Assembly: GCF_022631375.1 (NCBI RefSeq)
Contig: NZ_JALBGC010000005.1
Coordinates: forward strand, 310,001 to 374,000
Origin: Hymenobacter cyanobacteriorum
Lineage (GTDB): Bacteria > Bacteroidota > Bacteroidia > Cytophagales > Hymenobacteraceae
DNA length: 64,000 bases
Reading direction: 5' to 3'
Shown here: positions 32,438 through 39,690 of the stretch, piece after piece
How positions within the stretch are numbered: position 1 is the first letter of the stretch
Layout of the letters: the number at the start of each line of letters is the position of its first letter
The notes under the pieces: model-generated
Told to the model about the DNA's origin: nothing
Seen by the model: only the letters and a program-made list of their open reading frames with translations
The model's database searches: none
Made by a program: the position numbers and the translations under genes

Positions 32438-33568
32438 TTACAAGCGCGTCATCAGTTGTTTCACCATGCGCTCCTTCCAGGGACCAAACGTGCCGGCGAT
32501 GATTTCCTTGCGGGCTTCCTTCACCAGCCACAGGTAAAACGTGAGGTTGTGGGCCGAGGCAATCTGCGGCCCCAGCATCTCCTGGCACTGGAAGAGGTGG
32601 CGCACGTAGGCGCGGGTGTAGAAGTTGCTGGCCGCGCCATCCAGCACCGGGTCGATGGGTGTGAAGTCGGTGGCGAATTTCAGGTTCGTCACGTTCATGA
32701 TGCCCTGCGTGGTGAACAGCATGCCGTTGCGGGCGTTGCGGGTCGGCATCACGCAGTCGAACATGTCCACACCCAGCGCAATATTTTCGAGAATATTGGC
32801 CGGCGTGCCCACGCCCATCAGGTAGCGCGGCTTGTCCTTGGGCAGAATGTCGCAGACCAGCTCGGTCATCTCGTACATCAGTTCGGCCGGCTCGCCCACG
32901 CTTAGCCCGCCGATGGCGTTGCCGGCCCGGCCCTGCTCGGCAATAAACTCGGCCGAGCGTACCCGCAAATCCTTGAACGTGCTGCCCTGCACAATCGGGA
33001 AAAGGTTCTGCTCGTAGCCATATAGGCCCTCGGTGCTGTCGAAGCGCGCAATGCAGCGCTTCAGCCAGCGGTGCGTCATGTCGAGCGAGCGACCGGCATA
33101 GTCGTACTCGCAGGGCCAGGGCGTGCATTCATCAAACGCCATAATAATGTCGGCCCCAATTACCCGCTGAATATCCATCACGCCTTCCGGCGAAAACAAA
33201 TGCTGGCTGCCGTCGATGTGCGAGCGGAACTTCACGCCCTCCTCCTTAATCTTCCGGGTGTTGCTCAGCGAGTATACCTGGTACCCACCGGAGTCGGTCA
33301 GAATCGGCCGGTCCCAGCCGTTGAACTTGTGCAGGCCGCCGGCCGCCCGCAACACGTCGAGGCCCGGTCGCAGGTAGAGGTGGTAGGTGTTGCCGAGGAT
33401 AATCTGAGCCTGCACGTCGTCCTTCAGCGTGGCCTGGCTCACGGCTTTCACGGTGCCAGCCGTGCCCACAGGCATGAAAATGGGCGTTTCAATGAGGCCG
33501 TGCGCCGTTTCGAGGCGGCCGGCGCGGGCCTTGGTGGCGGGGTCTTGGGCGAGGAGGTCGAAGGTCAT
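32438..33568 (-). CDS. tgt: tRNA-guanine transglycosylase
   Basis: A 376-residue enzyme that inserts preQ1 at the wobble position of tRNAs with GUN anticodons (queuosine pathway). Visible motifs: FMPVGTAGTVKAVS, ILGNTYHLYLRPG, LTDSGGYQVYSLS with the catalytic Asp, ADIIMAFDEC, VQGSTFKDLR, GGLSVGEP and MPTRNARNGMLF. The zinc ligands CxCxxC of classical Tgt are absent: the segment reads DPVLDGAASNFYTRAY. I believe related Bacteroidota Tgt proteins also lack them. The predicted mRNA leader of about 130 bases contains a perfect 34-bp REP hairpin. Confidence 0.96.
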   Translation of the reverse strand: MTFDLLAQDPATKARAGRLETAHGLIETPIFMPVGTAGTVKAVSQATLKDDVQAQIILGNTYHLYLRPGLDVLRAAGGLHKFNGWDRPILTDSGGYQVYSLSNTRKIKEEGVKFRSHIDGSQHLFSPEGVMDIQRVIGADIIMAFDECTPWPCEYDYAGRSLDMTHRWLKRCIARFDSTEGLYGYEQNLFPIVQGSTFKDLRVRSAEFIAEQGRAGNAIGGLSVGEPAELMYEMTELVCDILPKDKPRYLMGVGTPANILENIALGVDMFDCVMPTRNARNGMLFTTQGIMNVTNLKFATDFTPIDPVLDGAASNFYTRAYVRHLFQCQEMLGPQIASAHNLTFYLWLVKEARKEIIAGTFGPWKERMVKQLMTRL

Positions 33569-33590
33569 GGGCTGTTAAACGGTCATTGGT

Positions 33591-33685
33591 CGCCTGTCAT
33601 CCTGAGCGGAGCGAAGGACCTTATCACGTTCGGACAAAACGTTCTGGCGTAATAAGGTCCTTCGCTCCGCTCAGGATGACAGGCG
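33591..33685. repeat. REP/MITE-like palindrome, subfamily B
   Basis: Perfect 34-bp arms, 33591-33624 and 33652-33685, core CATCCTGAGCGGAGCGAAGG. It lies between the tgt start and its -7 box, inside the tgt leader. Confidence 0.93.
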
Positions 33686-33700
33686 CGTATGACTAAAGCG

Positions 33701-33708
33701 CAAAGGTA
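33701..33708 (-). promoter_or_regulatory. -7 promoter element of tgt
   Basis: TACCTTTG on the minus strand, about 130 bases from the tgt ATG, on the far side of the REP element. Confidence 0.5.
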
Positions 33709-33729
33709 ACCCGCCCGTTTCGCGCCTCG

Positions 33730-33737
33730 TACTTTTG
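33730..33737 (+). promoter_or_regulatory. -7 promoter element of the GT2 gene
   Basis: TACTTTTG, 23 bases before the TTG at 33761. It is back to back with the tgt box at 33701-33708 and helps place the start of the glycosyltransferase gene. Confidence 0.55.
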
Positions 33738-33760
33738 CGGGCTCATTCGTACCCGCTGCT

Positions 33761-34909
33761 TTGTTGCTTCCACTCGTACCCACTTCCCCGTTTTTCTGGC
33801 TGTTGTTGGCGTGCGTGCTGGTGCAGCTTTTCTACGCCGCGTATTTCTTCTGGCCCTTCGCGCGCCGCGCCCCCGAAGCCCCGGCCGATGCCCTCGGTCC
33901 CGACTCGGAGCCCGTTTCCATTGTCGTCTGCGCCCGCAACGAGCTCGACAACCTGCGCCGCTTGCTGCCGCTGCTGCTCAAGCAGGATTACCCCGCCGCC
34001 TTCGAAATCGTGCTCATCGACGACCGCAGCGAGGATGACACCTATTTATACGCCCAGCAGCTGGCCCAGTATTACCCCAGCACCGTGCGGCTCGTCACCA
34101 TCGACCGTACTCCCGACGGCTTCGCGCCCAAGAAATATGCCCTCACCCTCGGCATCAAGGCCGCCCGCTACCCACGCCTGCTCTTCACCGATGCCGACTG
34201 CATTCCGGCCACCAACCAGTGGCTGCGCCTCATGCAGCGCGGCTTTGCCTATAACGGCGGAGTTGATGTCGTACTCGGCTTTTCCGCCTACGTCGAAGCG
34301 CCCGGCTTCCTCAACCAACTCATCCGCTACGAAACGCTGCTCACGGCTGCGCAGTATCTCAGCTTTGCCTGGCGCGGCTGGGCCTACATGGGCGTGGGCC
34401 GCAACCTGGCCTACACCCGGGCCTGCTTCACGGCCACCAAAGGCTTCGCCTCGCACATCCGCCAGCTCTCGGGCGACGACGACCTGCTGGTGCAGGACGC
34501 GGTGCGCGCCCACCAGCGCGTGGCCGTAGTAGCCGAGCCCGCCGCCCACACCCTGAGCGAGCCGGCCGCCACCTGGCGGGCTTGGTGGCGGCAGAAGCGG
34601 CGGCACCTGTCGGCGGGGCGCGCCTACCGATTAGCTGACCGGTTGCGCGTTGGTACCTTCGTGCTAGCCAATATGTTGTTCTATTTGGCTACCGTTGTGC
34701 TAGTTTTTTCGCCAAACAATTGGGTACCTTTGGCAGTCGTATGGGTTCTGCGAACTTTGTTCGTAAGCGCCGTGTATGCGCGCTTGAGCCGCCGCCTCGA
34801 CCAGCCCGTAAACGTCGGGCTTCTGCCGGTGCTCGACGTGGTTTATTTTGTTCAATACCTTGCGCTGGGAATTTCGCTCTCCCTCAACCGCACCCTTCGA
34901 TGGAAGTAA
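33761..34909 (+). CDS. Family 2 glycosyltransferase, membrane-bound
   Basis: A 382-residue glycosyltransferase. An N-terminal TM (PFFWLLLACVLVQLFYAAYF) is followed by a GT-A domain: VSIVVCARNELDNLRRLLPL (nucleotide sugar binding), VLIDDRSEDDT and LFTDADCIPA (metal-binding DxD). The C-terminus has two or three TM segments (FVLANMLFYLATVVLVF, VYFVQYLALGISLSL). The sugar and acceptor are unknown. No ATG fits the N-terminus, so a TTG at 33761 is the likely start. The last ten bases overlap the sigma factor gene, which suggests translational coupling. Confidence 0.9.
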   Translation: MLLPLVPTSPFFWLLLACVLVQLFYAAYFFWPFARRAPEAPADALGPDSEPVSIVVCARNELDNLRRLLPLLLKQDYPAAFEIVLIDDRSEDDTYLYAQQLAQYYPSTVRLVTIDRTPDGFAPKKYALTLGIKAARYPRLLFTDADCIPATNQWLRLMQRGFAYNGGVDVVLGFSAYVEAPGFLNQLIRYETLLTAAQYLSFAWRGWAYMGVGRNLAYTRACFTATKGFASHIRQLSGDDDLLVQDAVRAHQRVAVVAEPAAHTLSEPAATWRAWWRQKRRHLSAGRAYRLADRLRVGTFVLANMLFYLATVVLVFSPNNWVPLAVVWVLRTLFVSAVYARLSRRLDQPVNVGLLPVLDVVYFVQYLALGISLSLNRTLRWK

Positions 34910-35523
34910 ATAATCAAGACATTCAAAAGCAGTTTTCAGCCAAAGCCAAACACGACTTTAAGCTGATTCGCGCCGCCGTCGACCACGGCGACGAGAAGGC
35001 CTACGCCGAGCTGATGCACATCTACAAGAAGCCCGTCTACCACGTGGTGCTCAAGATGGTGCGCAACCAGGACGATGCCGAAGACCTCACCATTGAGGCC
35101 TTTGCCAAGGCTTTCCGCAACTTGCACAAGTTCAACCCCGAGTATGCGTTCAGCACCTGGCTGTTCCGCATTGCCACCAACAACTGCATCGATTTTATCC
35201 GCAAGAATAAAATCAAAACCATGTCGATTGACTCGGCCATCAAGGTCGATAACGGCGACGAAATCACCATCGATTTCCGCGACAACGACCTGAACCCGGC
35301 CGAGCACGCCGTGCGCAACCAGAAAATCGAAATCATGCGCCACGTCGTGTCGCGCCTGCCGGACAAGTACCAGCGCCTGGTTTCGCTGCGCTATTTCGAT
35401 GAGCTCAGCTACGAGGAAATTGCCACCGAGCTCAAAGCCCCGCTCGGCACCGTGAAAGCCCAGCTGCACCGCGCCCGCGAATTGCTCTATGACATGGTGA
35501 AACACACCAAGCAGATTATTTAA
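34900..35523 (+). CDS. ECF-type RNA polymerase sigma factor
   Basis: A 207-residue sigma factor with region 2 (AYAELMHIYKKPVYHVVLKM, DAEDLTIEAFAKAFRNLHKF, STWLFRIATNNCIDFIRKNK) and region 4 (LPDKYQRLVSLRYFDELSYE, LGTVKAQLHRARELLYDMVK). The linker between them is longer and acidic (KVDNGDEITIDFRDNDLNPA), as in a widespread Bacteroidota sigma lacking an obvious anti-sigma gene beside it. The ATG at 34900 lies inside the end of the glycosyltransferase gene. A REP palindrome follows the stop. Confidence 0.93.
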   Translation: MEVNNQDIQKQFSAKAKHDFKLIRAAVDHGDEKAYAELMHIYKKPVYHVVLKMVRNQDDAEDLTIEAFAKAFRNLHKFNPEYAFSTWLFRIATNNCIDFIRKNKIKTMSIDSAIKVDNGDEITIDFRDNDLNPAEHAVRNQKIEIMRHVVSRLPDKYQRLVSLRYFDELSYEEIATELKAPLGTVKAQLHRARELLYDMVKHTKQII

Positions 35524-35531
35524 TATCCGTT

Positions 35532-35618
35532 TGTCATCCTGAACGCAGTGAAGGACCTTATTACGCCAGAACAATTGGTTCTGGCGTAATAAGGTCCTTC
35601 ACTGCGTTCAGGATGACA
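35532..35618. repeat. REP/MITE-like palindrome, subfamily B
   Basis: Perfect 41-bp arms, 35532-35572 and 35578-35618, with a 5-base loop. The core is CATCCTGAACGCAGTGAAGG. The right arm ends 3 bases before the -7 box of rsmG, so it provides the -33 region of that promoter. Confidence 0.95.
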
Positions 35619-35620
35619 GT

Positions 35621-35628
35621 TAGTTTTG
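35621..35628 (+). promoter_or_regulatory. -7 promoter element of rsmG
   Basis: TAGTTTTG, 5 bases before the ATG at 35634. A TTC in the REP arm lies 20 bases upstream. Confidence 0.55.
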
Positions 35629-35633
35629 CACCC

Positions 35634-36251
35634 ATGAACCTCTTGCAGCACCACTTCCCCGCACTCACTCCGCAGCAGCTCCAGCTTTTCGCGCAGCTCG
35701 AAACCGAGTTTCGGGCCACCAACGAAGCCATCAACTTGGTGTCGCGCACCGACATGGACAACTTCATCGAGCGCCACGTGCTGCACTCGCTGGGTATTGC
35801 CAAGGTCATCCAGTTCCCCAAAGGCAGCACCGTGCTCGACGTGGGCACCGGCGGCGGCCTGCCCGGCCTGCCGCTGGCCATTATGTTTCCCGAAGTCCAT
35901 TTTCACCTTGTCGACAGCATCGGCAAGAAAATCCGCGCCGTGCAGTTCATGGCCGCCGCTTTGGGCCTGAACAACGTGACTGCAGAGCAAACCCGCGCCG
36001 AGCAGGTGCGCCAGAAGTTCGACTACGTGGTGAGCCGCGCCGTGGCCCGCCTCGCCACCTTCCATCCCTGGATTGCCCACCGTTTTAAACCCCAGGGCGC
36101 GCCCGGTGCGGGCCTGTATTACCTGAAAGGTGGTGACCTGACTGAGGAAATCGCAGAGTCGGGCTTGAAAGCGCGCGTGACGGATTTGAGCGACTTCTAT
36201 CCGGAGGAGTTCTTCGAAACGAAGAAGGTGGTTTTCGTGCCAGCGAAGTAG
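35634..36251 (+). CDS. rsmG: 16S rRNA (guanine527-N7)-methyltransferase
   Basis: A 205-residue SAM-dependent enzyme that methylates G527 of 16S rRNA. Motifs are FRATNEAINLVSRTDMDNFI, ERHVLHSLGIAKVI, the SAM loop VLDVGTGGGLPGLPLAIMFP, VHFHLVDSIGKKIRAVQFMA and VVSRAVARL. The ATG at 35634 gives the normal N-terminus (MNLLQHHFPALTPQQLQ) and lies just after the -7 box. It is flanked on both sides by subfamily B REP elements. Confidence 0.97.
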   Translation: MNLLQHHFPALTPQQLQLFAQLETEFRATNEAINLVSRTDMDNFIERHVLHSLGIAKVIQFPKGSTVLDVGTGGGLPGLPLAIMFPEVHFHLVDSIGKKIRAVQFMAAALGLNNVTAEQTRAEQVRQKFDYVVSRAVARLATFHPWIAHRFKPQGAPGAGLYYLKGGDLTEEIAESGLKARVTDLSDFYPEEFFETKKVVFVPAK

Positions 36252-36260
36252 GGAAGACGC

Positions 36261-36343
36261 CTGTCATCCTGAGCGTAGCGAAGGACCTTTTCACGTCAGA
36301 GATTCTAACGTGAAAAGGTCCTTCGCTGCGCTCAGGATGACAG
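36261..36343. repeat. REP/MITE-like palindrome, subfamily B
   Basis: Arms 36261-36296 and 36308-36343 pair over 36 bp with one mismatch; the loop is 11 bases. It lies between the convergent rsmG and YheT-like genes. Confidence 0.93.
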
Positions 36344-36353
36344 ATTTCCCGAA

Positions 36354-37334
36354 TTACGCCGGTGTCTCCGCAGTTAAAAATGCCACGGCCCGGCGTTCAG
36401 AATAATATTCGCCGTTACTCTCGGCAAAGCCCACGTGCCCGCCATCGGGTGGCGTCTCGAGAAAGACGTAAGGCGAATTGGCCGCCATCTCGCGCGGGTA
36501 GCACGAGGCCGGCAGGAAGGGGTCGTTCTGCGCATTCACCAGTAGCGTGGGGATGCGAATGCCGCTGAGGTAACGCCCGGAGCTGGCGTAGTGGTAGTAG
36601 GCATCGGCCGAGTCGAAGCCGTGCATGGGCGCGGTGTATTTGTCGTCAAACTGCGGGAAGTTGCGCAGCTCCTCTAAGCCCGCCAAGTCAACCTGCTCCG
36701 GCATCAGCGCTGCTTTGTCGCGGATTTTCTGGCGCAACGATTTCAGAAATCGACGCATGTACACCTGGTTTTGCGGCCGGCCGATGTGCTCGGAGCTGGC
36801 CTTTAAGTCGGTCGGCACCGAGAACACGGCGGCGCGCTGCACCTCGGCCGGCACGCGGGCCGCGTCTTCGCCCAGGTATTTCAGTGTCACGTTGCCACCG
36901 GCCGAAAAGCCCAGCAAATAGGCGCGGCGATAGCGGCCGGTGGCCAGCGCGTGGCGCAGCACGCGGTCCAAATCCTCGGTATCGCCGAGGTGATAGGAGC
37001 GGAGCAGGCGATTCATCTCGCCGCCGCAGCTGCGGTAGTTCCAGGCCAGCGCATCGAGGCCGGCGCGGTTCAGGACGCGCACCATGCCGCGCACGTAGGG
37101 CCGCGAGGCGTCGCCTTCGAGGCCGTGCGACACAATGGCCAAGCCATCGGTGGGCCGGTGTTCGGGCCGGCGGCTCCAGTCCAGGTCTAGGAAGTCGCCG
37201 TCGGGCAGCTCCAGGCGCTCGCGCTGGTAGGCCACGTCGGGCACAGTGCGCCACAGGCTGGGCACAATGGTCTGCAAATGGCCGTTGAAGAGGTAAAACG
37301 GCGGCTGGTAGCGGGAGTCGGCAACGAGAGGCAT
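36354..37334 (-). CDS. YheT-like alpha/beta hydrolase
   Basis: A 326-residue hydrolase of the YheT/ABHD1-3 group. Typical motifs are FNGHLQTIVPSLWR near the N-terminus, IVSHGLEGDASRPYVRGMVR (oxyanion region), WNYRSCGGEMNRLLRSYHLG, the nucleophile elbow GFSAGGNVTLKYLGE (Ser), NAQNDPFLP (Asp) and PDGGHVGFAE (His). The triad looks intact. Substrates are probably esters; not established. There is no signal peptide, so it is cytoplasmic. Confidence 0.92.
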   Translation of the reverse strand: MPLVADSRYQPPFYLFNGHLQTIVPSLWRTVPDVAYQRERLELPDGDFLDLDWSRRPEHRPTDGLAIVSHGLEGDASRPYVRGMVRVLNRAGLDALAWNYRSCGGEMNRLLRSYHLGDTEDLDRVLRHALATGRYRRAYLLGFSAGGNVTLKYLGEDAARVPAEVQRAAVFSVPTDLKASSEHIGRPQNQVYMRRFLKSLRQKIRDKAALMPEQVDLAGLEELRNFPQFDDKYTAPMHGFDSADAYYHYASSGRYLSGIRIPTLLVNAQNDPFLPASCYPREMAANSPYVFLETPPDGGHVGFAESNGEYYSERRAVAFLTAETPA

Positions 37335-37529
37335 GGCGCGGGATAACGATTAATGAATAGCAGCGCGCTGCATGGGGTGGGTAGCAGGTAAAGTTCGCAC
37401 ATAATCGGCATGCATACTAATTTAAGCGGTTGAAAGTGAATGTAGCGTGAATGTGGGCGGCTTTTCGAGTAATAAGCAGCGCCAGCTACTGGCTAGAACG
37501 GGCTTGCACTCAATATTTTTCCGCAGAGG

Positions 37530-37560
37530 TTTGCAATTGCAAAGCAGCTTCGTACCTTTG
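37530..37560 (+). promoter_or_regulatory. Consensus promoter of rpsT
   Basis: TTTG at 37530-37533, a 19-base spacer and TACCTTTG at 37553-37560: an exact match to the Bacteroidota consensus. The leader to the ATG at 37611 is about 45 bases. Confidence 0.85.
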
Positions 37561-37610
37561 CCCTCCCAAACACAGAACTCATAGCATAACGCTCCTATAT
37601 ATTCCTGCTC

Positions 37611-37862
37611 ATGGCAAACCATAAGTCGGCCCTCAAACGCATCCGCAGCAACGAAGCCAAGCGCGTGTTGAACCGTTACCAGCACAAATCCACCCGCACC
37701 GCCATCAAGAAGCTGCGCACGACGACCGACAAAACGGCCGCTCAGGAGCTGTTGAAGAAGGTGTCTTCGATGCTGGACCGTCTGGCCAAGAAGAACATCA
37801 TCCACAAGAACAAAGCTGCTAACAACAAGAGCAAGCTGACAAAACTCGTTAACGCGCTCTAA
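37611..37862 (+). CDS. rpsT: 30S ribosomal protein S20
   Basis: An 83-residue basic helical protein that binds 16S rRNA early in 30S assembly. It begins MANHKSALKRIRSNEAKRVL and ends HKNKAANNKSKLTKLVNAL, as in the family. The length is typical. It has its own consensus promoter and terminator, so it is probably monocistronic. Confidence 0.98.
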   Translation: MANHKSALKRIRSNEAKRVLNRYQHKSTRTAIKKLRTTTDKTAAQELLKKVSSMLDRLAKKNIIHKNKAANNKSKLTKLVNAL

Positions 37863-37926
37863 GTGCGACTACGAGTCTAGGAAGGCCAGGCTGCGCCGCC
37901 CCAAGGTCTGGTCTTCCGCTCATCAC

Positions 37927-37957
37927 AGAAGCCCCGTTCGGTTCCGAGCGGGGCTTC
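37927..37957 (+). terminator. Terminator of rpsT
   Basis: AGAAGCCCCG(TTCGG) pairs with (CCGAG)CGGGGCTTCT, about 13 bp with one wobble; the T-run is short. It lies about 65 bases after the rpsT stop. Confidence 0.75.
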
Positions 37958-38062
37958 TTGCGTGTAGTCAAGAAATGGAATTGACAAGGATAGATTAATT
38001 CAAGGATAATTTGGCCGGGATGCTTACCTTCCGGCTATCATTCCACGCCAATCTATCCAACC

Positions 38063-39604
38063 ATGAAACACGCCTACACCTGGGCGCGGCCGCTGCTGGC
38101 CGCGCTGTTCTTTTTCAGTTGCTTCGGAGCTCGCGCGCAGCAGGCGTGGCGGCCATTTCGGCCGGGGCTGATTTATACGTACGCGGCTACGCCGGTAACC
38201 AGCAGCAGCGAACACTACACGCTGCGGGTCGATTCGGCCTATATTGCCGCTAATGGTGACTCGGTGTACGCGTTCAATCGGCGGCTGCGCGATAAGGCCG
38301 CAACCACCGGGAGAGCAGGGTTTGCCCGTAGCAAAAACAACCTTTTCGGAGCTACACTCCGCTGGAATCCTAACCAGGCCGGCTATACACTGGAGGCACT
38401 GGCCCAGACCGATGTGCAATTGGCCGTCAGCCTGACGCTGTTTCCACGAGCGGCGGTGGGCAGCACCTGGAACGCCAGCAGCCAGCCGCTGCAAACGGCT
38501 ACGTTGGTAAGCCGAAGCTGGCAGACCATCAGCCCCGGCGTGCAGGATACGGTGGCGGTTATCAACATTGCCAATTCTGGTATCGTTACGCCGCTGCGGC
38601 TCAGCCGACGCTATGGGCTGCTGGCGGGGCCGAAGTGGCTGGGCGGTGCGACGGGCGGGCAATTAGAGCAAGCAGTATTACCGGCCCGTTTCGAGCAGTC
38701 CATTTACAATCCGCGCGCTTTTTTTGATGTGCAGCCGGGAGACGAGTTCGGGTATTTCCGGGACGACGTTGTCGCACCGGTAAGCTGCACGGATAGCAGA
38801 ACGCTGCGGCGAGTAATTGGGCGACGCATCACGGCTGACAGCATCATTATTACTTATCAGGAGCAGCGACGGTATCAGAACTACGGCTTTGGTTCGTGTG
38901 GCCCGGCCCAAACAATTATTTATCCCATTGAAGTAAAGCGCTGGGCGGTGGCGCAGGCAGGCAATCAATGGCAGCCTAACGCGAGCCCTGTTCAGCCTGC
39001 GGCACTACGGCTACTGACGGGTGAGTACCGCATCATTGGGTCAAGTAGTTATCCTTATATGCTGGCGGGCTTGCCCATTGCTGCGAATAGCGGAGGGTGC
39101 CGCCAGGCGGCTGGTACGGCTCGTTCAATCAGCTACGTGCCTTATTACCCGCAGACAGGACCTGGAAACTCGAATTCATACGAGCGAGGAATCGACTATC
39201 TGGCTTGGGGAATTTCATTTGATGCTGGATTAACCAGTGTGGTTGAGCAGGACTATGTGCAATCGTACTCTCGCACAACGGTGAATGGCGTGACGACTAC
39301 CTGCGGCAATCCCCAGACCTTTGTCAGCCTATTGCCCACGCGCGCCGCGCAGGCGGCGGCCGTAGCCACTCTGCATCCCAACCCCGCCGCCGAAGTCGCC
39401 ACCCTCACGCTGGCCCAGGTGGCCCGCCCCGGCACCACCCTGCACCTCACCGATGCGCTGGGCCGCACGGTGTGGAGCGCGCCAGTAGCGGCTGGCCAAA
39501 CGGCCTTGGCAGTGCCACTTGCCGGGCAGCCATCCGGCCTCTACCTGCTGCACCTAAACGGGCCGGATGGCACGGCTGTCAGCTGGAAGCTGAACCACGA
39601 GTAG
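38063..39604 (+). CDS. T9SS-secreted hypothetical protein
   Basis: A 513-residue exported protein. The signal peptide is MKHAYTWARPLLAALFFFSC... ending near GARAQQ. The middle 380 residues are of beta type with several Cys (SCTDSRTLRR, GSCGPAQTII, GGCRQAAGTA, TTCGNPQTF) and no recognised domain. The last 85 residues are a type A T9SS sorting domain (LHPNPAAEVATLTLAQVARP, LHLTDALGRTVWS, LPSGLYLLHL-like ending), so it should be exported across the outer membrane and attached or released. A terminator follows. Confidence 0.85.
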   Translation: MKHAYTWARPLLAALFFFSCFGARAQQAWRPFRPGLIYTYAATPVTSSSEHYTLRVDSAYIAANGDSVYAFNRRLRDKAATTGRAGFARSKNNLFGATLRWNPNQAGYTLEALAQTDVQLAVSLTLFPRAAVGSTWNASSQPLQTATLVSRSWQTISPGVQDTVAVINIANSGIVTPLRLSRRYGLLAGPKWLGGATGGQLEQAVLPARFEQSIYNPRAFFDVQPGDEFGYFRDDVVAPVSCTDSRTLRRVIGRRITADSIIITYQEQRRYQNYGFGSCGPAQTIIYPIEVKRWAVAQAGNQWQPNASPVQPAALRLLTGEYRIIGSSSYPYMLAGLPIAANSGGCRQAAGTARSISYVPYYPQTGPGNSNSYERGIDYLAWGISFDAGLTSVVEQDYVQSYSRTTVNGVTTTCGNPQTFVSLLPTRAAQAAAVATLHPNPAAEVATLTLAQVARPGTTLHLTDALGRTVWSAPVAAGQTALAVPLAGQPSGLYLLHLNGPDGTAVSWKLNHE

Positions 39605-39623
39605 CCGAGCTACGCAGCTACAA

Positions 39624-39660
39624 AAAAAGTCCCTGCAACAGATGTTGCGGGGACTTTTTG
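39624..39660. terminator. Bidirectional terminator between the T9SS gene and pyk
   Basis: AAAAAGTCCCTGCAAC pairs with GTTGCGGGGACTTTTT (to 39659) over 16 bp with one wobble, loop AGAT. Confidence 0.9.
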
Positions 39661-39690
39661 CTTAAAAAGAAGACTTGAACTCAGGCTGCT

